A stretch of DNA of 64,000 bases from Mycolicibacterium sp. TUM20985 (GTDB lineage: Bacteria; Actinomycetota; Actinomycetes; Mycobacteriales; Mycobacteriaceae), in the NCBI RefSeq assembly GCF_030295745.1, contig NZ_AP027291.1, positions 4,712,001 to 4,776,000 on the forward strand, written 5' to 3'. Every line of letters starts with the position of its first letter. Position 1 is the stretch's first letter. Position numbers and translations under genes: made by a program. Below are positions 48,731 through 56,760 of this stretch, in pieces. The notes below the pieces were generated by a model. The model was not told the DNA's origin. It worked only from the letters and a program-made list of their open reading frames with translations, and did no database searches.

Positions 48731-50504
48731 TCAAAAGCGGTGCTCCCCCACCCACAGCACGTTGGCACCCGTCATCGATCGCTCGGCCTGCGCGAGAAGC
48801 GCTGCCGCCGAACGACCGACGAGAGCACCGACGGCATCGGGCAACGACGCCGCGGCGGGCTGTGAGGACGGCTTGGGTCGCAGCATGTCCAGCAGCGACG
48901 AACCAGGCAGCCCGACGACCTTGACCTCGGCGTCGGGCGCGAATCCGGCCAGCACCTTCGCGCGATCGATGGCGGTCCGCAGTCCGCCCAGCTCGTCGAC
49001 CAGACCGCGCGCCAGAGCATCGGCCCCCGTCCAGACCCGCCCACGGGCCACGGCGTCGACGGCGTCGGCCGTCATGCCGCGGCCATCGGCGACCCGCTGC
49101 ACGAAGTCGGTGTAGAAGAGGTCGGCTTCGGCCTCGACGTGGGCGTGCTGCTCGTCGGTGAAGGGCGCGTTCACCGACCACGCATCGGCATTCCGGTTGG
49201 TGCGCACCGAATCCGAGCCGATACCGAGCCGCACCTTGAGGTCGTGCGCGACCAGCTTGCCGGTCACGACGCCGATCGACCCGGTGAGGGTGCCCGCGTT
49301 GGCGACGATGGCGTCCGCCGCCATCGACACGTAGTAGCCGCCCGACGCCGCGACGGCGCCCATGGACGCCACGATCGGCTTGCCTGCCTCACGGAGCCGG
49401 ACCACCTCGCGCCAGATGGTCTCCGATCCGGTGACCGATCCGCCGGGGCTGTCGACCCGCAGGACGATGGCCGAGACGTCGTCGTCGGCACCCGCCTCGC
49501 GGAGCGCCGCCGCGATCGTGTCACCACCCGCACTCGAGGTTCCCATCGGGGAGAGCGTGCGCCCTCCGCGGCCGCTGACGATGGGCCCGGCCAGCGTGAC
49601 GACGGCGATGGTGGGCTTGGACTTGCGGCCGGGCAGCGAGGGCACCGGTGTTGAGCCGGTCGCGCGTGCGTAGCGCGATAGGTACAACCGCGGCGGCGCA
49701 TCCGGATCGTCCGCTGAAACCTGCTCGGCACCAGCCAGTTCCGCGATGCGCGCATACGCCTCGTCACGGAAGCCGATGCGGTCGACGAGGCGGCCGGTGA
49801 CCGCGTCCTCGCGCAGCAGCGGTGCATTGTCGGCGAGCGCGTCGACGTCGGCCGGCTCGAGGTGGCGGGCGGCGGCGACGGCAGCCAGCACCTGTTCGTG
49901 CAGGCTTTCGATCAGTCGCCCGTCGGCCTCGCGATGCGCGTCGGTGTAGTTCTCCTGCGTGAAGAGGTTGGCCGCCGACTTGTACTCCCCGCGGGCGACG
50001 AATTGCGCTTGCACGCCTGCCTTCTCGAGCGCCTCGCGCAGGAAGAGCGCGTTGGTCGCGAATCCCACCAGTCCCACCGTGCCCGAGGGCTGCATCCACA
50101 CTTCACCGAACGCCGACGCGAGGTAGTACGACATGGTGCCGGGGTAGGTTTCGGCCCATGCCAACGAGGGTTTCGCGGCGCTGAACTCGACGATGGCCTC
50201 ACGAAGCTCCTGTACCGGGCCCGGTGAGGCGGCGGCGACCTGGACGCGGGCGATCAGCCCGGCGATGCGATCGTCCTTGGCCGCGCGACGGATGGCGGCC
50301 ACCGCTTCCCCGCAGCAACAGCGGCTTGCCGTTGCCGGTGAGCATCGCCAGCGGGTCGAAGCCACCGGTCTCCTGCGGCACCGCCTGGAGGTCGAGCTCC
50401 AGCACGCATCCGCTGGGCACGCCATGGTGTCGTGCCGTGTCGACCTTGCGGACGATGGAGCGCAGTTCGTTGGTACCCGGGACGTCGGTGAGGAAGCTCA
50501 ACAT
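48731..50504 (-). pseudogene. sppA: Signal peptide peptidase SppA (protease IV), interrupted by a frameshift near the N-terminus
   Basis: About 590 residues if repaired. The first part (ATG 50504) reads MLSFLTDVPGTNELRSIV, VDTARHHGVPSGCVLELDL and GFDPLAMLTGNGKPLLLR. One extra C in the plus-strand run 50308-50311 (GGGG in the gene) shifts the frame, after which EAVAAIRRAAKDDRIAGLIARVQ continues the SppA sequence. The catalytic Lys is in GEYKSAANLF, the Ser in AAVASGGYYVS-like AVAASGGYY. Repair by removal of one G gives a complete enzyme, so this may be a sequencing error or a recent mutation. It degrades cleaved signal peptides in the membrane. Confidence 0.82.
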
Positions 50505-50530
50505 CACACGAGCCTACCGATCACACGAAA

Positions 50531-50561
50531 AGGGCCCCGCACGCCGAGCGTGCGGGGCCCT
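50531..50561 (-). terminator. Intrinsic terminator of the rplN-rplO operon
   Basis: AGGGCCCCGCAC (50531-50542) pairs with GTGCGGGGCCCT (50550-50561); two more inner G-C pairs make a 14-bp stem with a 3-nt loop. On the minus strand it is followed by TTTTCG, so it is a Rho-independent terminator for rplO, whose stop is 15 nt upstream. It separates rplO from sppA. Confidence 0.88.
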
Positions 50562-50575
50562 ACGTCAATTCGTTC

Positions 50576-51022
50576 CTACAGCTCGGTCACCGAGCCGCCT
50601 GCGGCGCTGATCTTCTCGCGCGCGCTCCCACTGAACTTGTGGGCGGTCAGGTCCACCTTGACGGATAGCTTGCCGTCGCCGAGAACCTTCACCAGGGTGT
50701 TCTTGCGGACCGCGCCTGCGGCGACGAGCTCGTCGACGCCGACGGTGCCACCCTTGGGGAACAGGCGGTTGATGTCGCCAAGGTTGACGACCTCGTAGGA
50801 GGTACGGAAGCGGTTCTTGAAGCCCTTGAGCTTCGGCAGCCGCATATGGATGGGCATCTGCCCACCCTCGAACGTCACGGGGACGTTCTTGCGGGCCTTG
50901 GTGCCCTTGGTACCGCGGCCGGAGGTCTTACCCTTCGAGCCCTCGCCACGGCCCTTGCGGGTCTTGGCGGTCTTGGACCCGGGCGCTGGGCGCAGGTCGT
51001 GCAGCTTGATGACGTCACTCAT
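50576..51022 (-). CDS. rplO: 50S ribosomal protein L15
   Basis: 148 residues from MSDVIKLHDLRPAPGSKTAK at 51022. The Gly/Lys-rich RKGRGEGSKGKTSGRGTKGTKAR segment and PIHMRLPKLKGFKNRF are typical. The start overlaps the 3' end of rpmD by 8 nt. Last gene before the operon terminator. Confidence 0.97.
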   Translation of the reverse strand: MSDVIKLHDLRPAPGSKTAKTRKGRGEGSKGKTSGRGTKGTKARKNVPVTFEGGQMPIHMRLPKLKGFKNRFRTSYEVVNLGDINRLFPKGGTVGVDELVAAGAVRKNTLVKVLGDGKLSVKVDLTAHKFSGSAREKISAAGGSVTEL

Positions 51023-51215
51023 TTTCGGCCTCCTCAACGGTGACGAGATGGTTGACGACGGCGAGCAGGCCACGCGTCTGGGCGTTGTCCTCGCGGACTA
51101 CGGTCTGACGAATCTTGCGCAGCCCGAGACTCCGCAGGCTCTCCTTCTGGTTCCAGCGCGCCCCGACGGTGCCGCGCACCTGGGTAATCTTCACTTGCCC
51201 TGATTCAGAAGCCAT
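51015..51215 (-). CDS. rpmD: 50S ribosomal protein L30
   Basis: 66 residues: VKITQVRGTVGARWNQKESLRSLGLRKI, the L30 signature, ending in a short acidic tail (VEEAENE). It overlaps rplO by 8 nt and follows rpsE by 2 nt. Confidence 0.96.
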   Translation of the reverse strand: MASESGQVKITQVRGTVGARWNQKESLRSLGLRKIRQTVVREDNAQTRGLLAVVNHLVTVEEAENE

Positions 51216-51217
51216 GA

Positions 51218-51925
51218 CTATGCCGATCCTTCACGCGCTGCCGCAGCGGCCAGCGCTTCGCTCTCACGCCGCGCCTTGAGCATGCTCGACGGTGCGACGT
51301 CCTCGATGGAGAGTCCGCGACGGGCGGCGACTTCCTCCGGACGCTGAATCATCTTCAGCGCCGCGACCGTGGCGTGCACCACGTTGATCGCATTGTCACT
51401 GCCGAGCGACTTGGCCAGGATGTCGTGCACGCCGGCGCATTCCAGCACCGCGCGGCAGGCACCACCGGCGATGACGCCGGTACCCGCGCTGGCGGGACGC
51501 AGCATGACCACACCCGCGGCCGCCTCACCCTGAACGGGGTGGACGATGGTGCCGCCGATGAGCGGCACGCGGAAGAAGCTCTTGCGGGCCTCTTCGACGC
51601 CCTTGGCGATCGCGGCGGGAACTTCCTTGGCCTTGCCGTAGCCGACGCCGACCATGCCGTTGCCGTCTCCGACGATGACCAGCGCGGTGAAGCTGAAGCG
51701 CCGGCCACCCTTGACCACCTTGGACACGCGGTTGATGGCGACGACGCGCTCGAGGAAGTTGCTCTTCTCGCCGCCGTCACGGCCACCACGGCCGCCGCCA
51801 CGGTCGTCACGACGACCGCGTCCGTCGCGGTCTCCGCCACCGCCGCCACCGCGTGGGGGCCGGCTACCGGTGGCGCCTGTTGCTCCGGCACCGGTTCCGG
51901 TTCCTGCTGTTGGCTGATCGGCCAT
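51218..51925 (-). CDS. rpsE: 30S ribosomal protein S5
   Basis: 235 residues. The first ~55 are Gly/Arg/Asp-rich and disordered (GGGGDRDGRGRRDDRG), as in other mycobacteria; the S5 dsRNA-binding domain starts at FLERVVAINRVSKVVKGGRRFSF. The C-terminal SAGTGVIAGGACRAVLE and KSLGSDNAINVVHATVAAL are intact. Contributes to translational accuracy at the 30S neck. Confidence 0.97.
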   Translation of the reverse strand: MADQPTAGTGTGAGATGATGSRPPRGGGGGGDRDGRGRRDDRGGGRGGRDGGEKSNFLERVVAINRVSKVVKGGRRFSFTALVIVGDGNGMVGVGYGKAKEVPAAIAKGVEEARKSFFRVPLIGGTIVHPVQGEAAAGVVMLRPASAGTGVIAGGACRAVLECAGVHDILAKSLGSDNAINVVHATVAALKMIQRPEEVAARRGLSIEDVAPSSMLKARRESEALAAAAAREGSA

Positions 51926-51953
51926 CAGACAGTCCTTCCATCTTGAGTCTTCA

Positions 51954-52367
51954 TTAGAACCTCAGTCCGCTCTCGCGGGCGGCGTCGGCCAGGGCGGCGA
52001 TGCGGCCACCGTAGGTGTAGCCACCGCGGTCGAACACCACGGTGTCGAAGCCGGCTGCCTTGGCGCGCTCTGCGATGAGCTGTCCAACCCGAACACTGTG
52101 GGCCTTCTTGTCGCCCTCGACCGCACGTACGTCGGCCTCGATGGAGGACGCCGAGGCCAGCGTGGTGCCGGTCTGGTCGTCGACCAATTGCACGTGGATG
52201 TGGCGCGAGGAGCGGTTGACCATCAGGCGCGGACGCTCCGGCGTGCCGGCGACCTTCTTGCGCAGCCGGGCGTGGCGGCGCAGTCGGGAAACGCGACGCG
52301 TCTCGGAGACGTTCTGTCCCAGCGGCTTCCGCTTGACGGGTGCCGTATCTGTCTTGGTGTTAGCCAT
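51954..52367 (-). CDS. rplR: 50S ribosomal protein L18
   Basis: 137 residues with the 5S rRNA-binding motifs RRHARLRKKVAGTPERPRL, RSSRHIHVQLVDD and FDRGGYTYGGRIAALADAARE. Slightly extended basic N-terminus (MANTKTDTAPVKRKPLG). Between rplF (3-nt gap) and rpsE. Confidence 0.97.
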   Translation of the reverse strand: MANTKTDTAPVKRKPLGQNVSETRRVSRLRRHARLRKKVAGTPERPRLMVNRSSRHIHVQLVDDQTGTTLASASSIEADVRAVEGDKKAHSVRVGQLIAERAKAAGFDTVVFDRGGYTYGGRIAALADAARESGLRF

Positions 52368-52370
52368 GGC

Positions 52371-52910
52371 TTACTTACCTGTCTTTCCGACCTTGCGGCG
52401 GATCTGCTCGCCTTCGTAGCGAACGCCCTTGCCCTTGTACGGGTCCGGGCGGCGCAGGCGGCGGATGTTCGCCGAGATCTGGCCGACTTGCTGCTTGTCG
52501 ATGCCGGTGATCGAGAACTTGGTGGGCGTCTCCACCGCGAAGGTGATGCCCTCGGGCGCCTCGATGACCACGGGATGGCTGTATCCGAGCGCGAACTCGA
52601 GGGTCTGACCCTTCAGCGCCACGCGGTAGCCGACGCCGAAGATCTCCATCTTGGTGGTGTAGCCATCGGTGACACCGGTGACCAGGTTGGCCACCAGGGT
52701 CCGCGACAGACCGTGCAGCGAACGGCTGCGACGCTCGTCGTCGGGTCGGTTGACCACGATGGCCCCGTTGTCATCGCGTTCCACCGTTATCGGCTCGGCG
52801 ATGTCGAGGGTGAGGGTGCCCTTGGGCCCCTTGACGGACACGTTGCGTCCGTCGATGGTCACGTCGACCCCAGAGGGGATCGTGACCGGCTGCTTTCCAA
52901 TGCGCGACAT
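52371..52910 (-). CDS. rplF: 50S ribosomal protein L6
   Basis: 179 residues: MSRIGKQPVTIPSGVDVTI at the start, the second-domain signature RRLRRPDPYKGKGVRYEGE near the end. Two tandem L6 repeats. Lies between rpsH (12-nt gap) and rplR. Confidence 0.97.
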   Translation of the reverse strand: MSRIGKQPVTIPSGVDVTIDGRNVSVKGPKGTLTLDIAEPITVERDDNGAIVVNRPDDERRSRSLHGLSRTLVANLVTGVTDGYTTKMEIFGVGYRVALKGQTLEFALGYSHPVVIEAPEGITFAVETPTKFSITGIDKQQVGQISANIRRLRRPDPYKGKGVRYEGEQIRRKVGKTGK

Positions 52911-52922
52911 GTCTACTTCCCC

Positions 52923-53321
52923 CTACCAGACGTAGGCGAGGACTTCGCCGCCCACGCCTTGTCGAGCTGCCTGGCGGTCGGTGAGCAGGCCCGAGGACGT
53001 GGAGATGATCGCCACGCCCAGGCCACCGAGAACGCGGGGCAGGTTGGTTGACTTCGCGTACACGCGCAGACCGGGCTTGGAGACTCGCTTCAAGCCCGCA
53101 ATGCTGCGTTCGCGACTGGGTCCGTACTTGAGTTGCACCACGAGCGCCTTGCCGACCCGAGCATCCTCGGTGTGGAAGTCCGTGATGTAGCCCTGCTCCT
53201 TGAGGATCTCGGCGATGTGCACCTTGATCTTCGAGTGGGGCAGAGTCACTTCGTCGTGGTACGCCGAATTGGCGTTGCGCAGACGTGTCAAGAAGTCTGC
53301 GATCGGGTCCGTCATGGTCAT
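52923..53321 (-). CDS. rpsH: 30S ribosomal protein S8
   Basis: 132 residues: MTMTDPIADFLTRLRNANSAYHDEV and the C-terminal STSSGLLTDRQAARQGVGGEVLAYVW, the 16S helix-21 binding region. A second ATG two codons on is also possible. The 99-nt gap to rpsN contains a CGGCGG-TTC-CCGCCG stem (53344-53358) that could sit in the leader. In E. coli S8 represses the spc operon. Confidence 0.96.
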   Translation of the reverse strand: MTMTDPIADFLTRLRNANSAYHDEVTLPHSKIKVHIAEILKEQGYITDFHTEDARVGKALVVQLKYGPSRERSIAGLKRVSKPGLRVYAKSTNLPRVLGGLGVAIISTSSGLLTDRQAARQGVGGEVLAYVW

Positions 53322-53420
53322 GACAGCCAGCTCACCTTCCTCGCGGCGGTTCCCGCCGGGTTCATCACCCTTGGGGGCCTACCGCGTGCTTTCTCTAAGT
53401 TGGTCGATTGGTTTTGGCTG

Positions 53421-53606
53421 TTACCAGCTGGACTTCTGGACACCGGGCAGTTCGCCGGCATGCGCCATCTCCCGCAAGCAGATTCGGCACAGGCCGAACT
53501 TGCGGAACACGGCATGCGGACGTCCACACTTGTTGCAACGCGTGTAGCCGCGAACCTTGAACTTCGGCTTCTTGTTGGCCTTGTTGACCAGCGCCTTCTT
53601 TGCCAT
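53421..53606 (-). CDS. rpsN: 30S ribosomal protein S14, zinc-binding type (type Z)
   Basis: 61 residues with four Cys in two pairs, CNKCGRPHAVFRKFGLC and CRICLRE, that hold zinc. The short form marks the main, zinc-dependent S14 of mycobacteria; a Cys-free paralogue is usually encoded elsewhere under zinc control. It lies 3 nt after rplE. Confidence 0.96.
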   Translation of the reverse strand: MAKKALVNKANKKPKFKVRGYTRCNKCGRPHAVFRKFGLCRICLREMAHAGELPGVQKSSW

Positions 53607-53609
53607 TGC

Positions 53610-54191
53610 TCAGTTCTCCTTGAACGGGAAGCCCAGTGCGCGCAGCAGCGCCCGGCCCTCGTCGTCATTGGTCGCCGACGTGACGACGGTGATGTCCATG
53701 CCGCGCGGGCGGTCGATGCTGTCCACGTCGATCTCGTGGAACACCGACTGCTCGGTCAGCCCGAAGGTGTAGTTGCCGCTGCCGTCGAACTGCTTGGGCG
53801 ACAGGCCGCGGAAGTCGCGGATACGGGGGAGGCTGATCGAGACCAGCCGGTCGAGGAACTCCCACATGCGGTCACCGCGCAGCGTCACGCGGGCGCCGAT
53901 CGGCATGCCCTCGCGGAGCTTGAACTGGGCGATCGACTTGCGGGCCTTGCGGATCTCGGGCTTCTGTCCGGTGATCAGCTGGAGGTCGTTGACCGCGCCG
54001 TTGATGAGCTTGGCGTCGCGGGCGGCGTCGCCAACACCCATGTTCACGATGACCTTGACGACGCCGGGGATCTGCATGACGTTCGCGTAGCTGAACTGCT
54101 CGTTCAGCGAGCCCTTGATCTCGTCGCGGTAGCGCTGCTTGAGGCGAGGAAGGGTCTTCGCCGACTGCTCGGTGGTTTCTGTCGTCGTCAT
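53610..54191 (-). CDS. rplE: 50S ribosomal protein L5
   Basis: 193 residues. The 5S rRNA-binding segments QIPGVVKVIVNMGVGDAARDAKL, KSIAQFKLREGMPIGARVTLRG and DFRGLSPKQFDGSGNYTFGLTEQ are intact. It carries a short N-terminal extension (MTTTETTEQSAKTLPRL). Follows rplX by 2 nt. Confidence 0.97.
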   Translation of the reverse strand: MTTTETTEQSAKTLPRLKQRYRDEIKGSLNEQFSYANVMQIPGVVKVIVNMGVGDAARDAKLINGAVNDLQLITGQKPEIRKARKSIAQFKLREGMPIGARVTLRGDRMWEFLDRLVSISLPRIRDFRGLSPKQFDGSGNYTFGLTEQSVFHEIDVDSIDRPRGMDITVVTSATNDDEGRALLRALGFPFKEN

Positions 54192-54193
54192 CT

Positions 54194-54511
54194 CTAGATG
54201 TCCTTGCCGTTCTTCTTCGACACGCGGACCTTCTTGCCGGTCTCTTCGTCGAAGCGGTAGCCGATGCGGGTCGGGTTGCCGTCGGAGTCCACGACCATCA
54301 CGTTCGAGACGTGGATCGGAGCTTCCTGCGTGACGATGCCGCCCGAGGAGGCACCGCGCTCGTTCTGCGAGACGGCGGTGTGCTTCTTGATCCGGTTGAC
54401 GCCCTGGACCAGAACCTTCTCGCGCGTCGGGTAGGACTCGAGGACCTTGCCCTTGGCGCCCTTGTCCTTGCCAGAGATGACGAGGACGGTGTCACCCTTG
54501 TGCACCTTCAT
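54194..54511 (-). CDS. rplX: 50S ribosomal protein L24
   Basis: 105 residues: MKVHKGDTVLVISGKDKGAKGKV, the KOW motif, then VNRIKKHTAVSQNERGASSGGI and a basic end. Directly adjoins rplN without a gap. Confidence 0.97.
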   Translation of the reverse strand: MKVHKGDTVLVISGKDKGAKGKVLESYPTREKVLVQGVNRIKKHTAVSQNERGASSGGIVTQEAPIHVSNVMVVDSDGNPTRIGYRFDEETGKKVRVSKKNGKDI

Positions 54512-54880
54512 TTACAACACCTCCGGGGCGAGCGAGACGATCTTCATGAAGCGCTTCTCGCGAAGCTCACGACCGACCGGCCCGAAGATGCGGGTGCCGC
54601 GCGGGTCGTTGTCGGGCTTGATGATGACGGCGGCGTTCTCGTCGAACTTGATGTAGCTGCCATCGGCACGGCGGCGCTCCTTGACGGTGCGCACGATGAC
54701 CGCCTTGACGACCTCGCCCTTCTTGACGTTGCCACCGGGGATGGCGTCCTTGACGGTCGCCACGATGACATCGCCGATGCCGGCGTAACGCCTACCCGAG
54801 CCGCCGAGCACCCGGATGCACAAGATCTCCTTGGCGCCCGTGTTGTCGGCGATCTTGAGCCGCGATTCCTGCTGAATCAC
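54512..54880 (-). CDS. rplN: 50S ribosomal protein L14
   Basis: 122 residues from a GTG at 54880 (VIQQESRLKIADNTGAKEILCIRVLGGS), with GAGGAG 9 nt upstream. The frame continues to 54916 without conservation. Ends VGRELREKRFMKIVSLAPEVL. First gene of the spc-type operon here, behind its own promoter. Confidence 0.97.
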   Translation of the reverse strand: MIQQESRLKIADNTGAKEILCIRVLGGSGRRYAGIGDVIVATVKDAIPGGNVKKGEVVKAVIVRTVKERRRADGSYIKFDENAAVIIKPDNDPRGTRIFGPVGRELREKRFMKIVSLAPEVL

Positions 54881-54966
54881 TAGATCTCCTCGAATCGATT
54901 GCACGGCGAACAGCATCGAGCTGCTCGACGTACGCGGTCTTCGTCACCAGAGGGCACGCAGGGCGT

Positions 54967-54986
54967 CCGCTGTGAAAACTCAGCGG
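54967..54986 (-). promoter_or_regulatory. Stem-loop in the rplN leader
   Basis: CCGCTG (54967-54972) and CAGCGG (54981-54986) form a 6-bp stem with an 8-nt loop in the ~130-nt leader between the promoter and rplN. Function unknown; a ribosomal-protein-binding leader is possible. Confidence 0.35.
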
Positions 54987-55016
54987 CCACCGAGGTCTGC
55001 CCGAGGCAACCCCTAC

Positions 55017-55045
55017 ATACTAGGTGAGCACGGGCAATGCACCAA
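55017..55045 (-). promoter_or_regulatory. Sigma-A-type promoter for the rplN operon
   Basis: On the minus strand TTGGTG (55045-55040), a 17-nt spacer and TAGTAT (55022-55017) match a housekeeping promoter. Transcription would start near 55010, just past the end of the lipoprotein gene. It makes the spc-type operon independent of the sulfatase group upstream. Confidence 0.6.
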
Positions 55046-55086
55046 ATCGCTGCCGGACGCCGATCCCGGCCCTGCGCGGCGAGCCC

Positions 55087-55797
55087 TCAGGGAATGGTAA
55101 CGGCGAAGTCCGCAGTCAACACCGACGTCGCGGCGTCGAAGGCCGGCGACCCCTCCGGTGCCGCGACGTGGATGGCCACCAGGTAGTCCTTCGTGTTCGT
55201 CCAGACGTGGGCGATGCGGTCTTCGTAGGTCTGACTCGCCGCCGCTCCGCCGGACAGCATGCCCATCAGACGCTGGCCGCTGAAACCACAGTTCTCGGCG
55301 GGCAGCACGCTGACGCTGCTGATCGGTGCGTCCGCGGTGAGGTCGTCGGCGTACTTCTCGAAGGCCGCGGCCGGGTCCAGAGCGGTCTCGGCGATGGTGA
55401 CGGCACCGAACATCCCGGCGGGTCCGCTGAGCGTTAGGCCGGCGGGATCGGGGGCGGCGGTCCACCCCTCGGGCAGCGATATGACGATCCTGGGCGCGGC
55501 CGGGTCACCGATCTGCACCGTGGCCGGCGTGCCGGGCGTCGGGGGTGGGAGACACACCAGCGCGTTGGGCGGAATGGCCTCCCGGAGGGTAGGCGCCACC
55601 CCCATCGTCGGGAAGTCCGGCGTCGACGGCGCCGAGGTCATCGAAGATGACGAAGACGGTGACGTGGACGAAGCGTTGGCCGCTGAGGCCTGTGACGAGT
55701 CCGTGGAGTCGGCGACCGGGCGGCCGACGCTCGTCTCGGCGCACCCGCCGATGAGCGCGACGGCCAGGGCCGCGGTCGCCAGCCCGGACAATCTCAT
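55087..55797 (-). CDS. Secreted lipoprotein of unknown function
   Basis: 236 residues starting MRLSGLATAALAVALIGGC; LIGGC at residues 15-19 is a lipobox, with Cys19 to be lipidated. A Ser/Thr/Pro-rich linker (residues 25-65) leads to a beta-rich domain (IVISLPEGWTAAPDPAGLTLSG, AIHVAAPEGSPAFDAATSVL) resembling the LpqN/LpqT type of mycobacterial lipoproteins; that resemblance is by eye only. Two Cys in the domain (VCLPPP and ENCGFSG) may be disulfide-linked. It is last in the atsA-FGE-lipoprotein run, 44 nt after the FGE gene. The in-frame extension to 56190 is not real. Confidence 0.82.
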   Translation of the reverse strand: MRLSGLATAALAVALIGGCAETSVGRPVADSTDSSQASAANASSTSPSSSSSMTSAPSTPDFPTMGVAPTLREAIPPNALVCLPPPTPGTPATVQIGDPAAPRIVISLPEGWTAAPDPAGLTLSGPAGMFGAVTIAETALDPAAAFEKYADDLTADAPISSVSVLPAENCGFSGQRLMGMLSGGAAASQTYEDRIAHVWTNTKDYLVAIHVAAPEGSPAFDAATSVLTADFAVTIP

Positions 55798-55841
55798 CGC
55801 GACAGTATGGGCCGCGGACTGCGGTCTGACGGCGCTTCGGC

Positions 55842-56726
55842 TCAGCCGTCCACCACGCACCGGAAGCCGATGTGGGTGGTGGCGCTGTCCTGCGACTGAG
55901 ACGAGCGCGCGCTCGGCCGGTAGCGGTGGCAGTACTCCGGTGCGCACAGATGCGATCCGCCCTTCAGGGTCTGGTTCACGGCCGGGTCCGGTTCGTGCGA
56001 TGGCGTGCAGCATCCCTTCGACGAGTCGGTGTCGCCGAGGTGGTGTCGGGTGTACCGCGTCGAGGTCCACTCCCATACGTTGCCGATCATGTCGAGCAGT
56101 CCGAACTGGTTCGGCGGGAACGATCCGACGGGCGACGTTCCCACCCATCCCCTCGCTCCGTCGTTGCGGTACGGAAAGCGGCCCTGCCACGTGTTGGCCA
56201 TGAGCTCGCCGCCCGACGCCACCTCATCACCCCACGCGTAGGTCGTCGATGCCGTGCCGCGAGCGGCATACTCCCATTCGGCCTCGGTCGGCAGCCGACG
56301 ACCGGCCCACTGCGCGTATGCCGCGGCGTCGACATAGGACACCTGCACCACGGGATGGTCGGCCCGGTCGTCGATCGTGCTGCCCGGGCCGAAGGGCTGA
56401 CGCCAGGACGCGTCCGGCGCCCAGTCCCACCACTGCCGCCAGTCGCTCAGGTCGACGGGTCCCCGCGTCGGCCGGAAGACCAGCGCACCGGGCACCAGGT
56501 CGGCCTCCGCCACCCCGGGGTAGAGGGCGGGGTCCAGTGGTCGCTCGGCCACCGTCAGGTAGCCGGTGTCCTGGACGAAGCCGGCGTACTGCGCGTTCGT
56601 CACGGGATGGCGTTCGATGGCGAAGGCGGACACCGCCGCGGTGTGCACGGGCGCCTCCTCCGGATAGAACGCCGTCGACCCCATCTGGAAGGTGCCGCCC
56701 GGTAGCTCCACCAGCTCCGTCAGCAT
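55842..56726 (-). CDS. Formylglycine-generating enzyme (SUMF1-type), Rv0712-like
   Basis: Oxidises a Cys in sulfatases to the catalytic formylglycine. 294 residues with the family motifs MGSTAFYPEEAPVHTAAVSAFAIERHPVTNAQY, HPVVQVSYVDAAAYAQWAGRRLPTEAEWEYAARG, FGLLDMIGNVWEWT and the redox pair Cys261/Cys266 in HLCAPEYCHRYRPSAR. It lies 34 nt downstream of atsA, its likely substrate, so the two are an obvious functional pair. In M. tuberculosis Rv0712 is a studied formylglycine-generating enzyme. Confidence 0.94.
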   Translation of the reverse strand: MLTELVELPGGTFQMGSTAFYPEEAPVHTAAVSAFAIERHPVTNAQYAGFVQDTGYLTVAERPLDPALYPGVAEADLVPGALVFRPTRGPVDLSDWRQWWDWAPDASWRQPFGPGSTIDDRADHPVVQVSYVDAAAYAQWAGRRLPTEAEWEYAARGTASTTYAWGDEVASGGELMANTWQGRFPYRNDGARGWVGTSPVGSFPPNQFGLLDMIGNVWEWTSTRYTRHHLGDTDSSKGCCTPSHEPDPAVNQTLKGGSHLCAPEYCHRYRPSARSSQSQDSATTHIGFRCVVDG

Positions 56727-56760
56727 GGTGCCCAGGGTAGGCCGTGCGTCCGGACGGGAG

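Noticed and set aside
53344..53358. CGGCGG-TTC-CCGCCG stem between rpsN and rpsH
   Set aside because: Short GC arms are expected by chance at this base composition, and nothing else suggests a leader. Mentioned with rpsH only.
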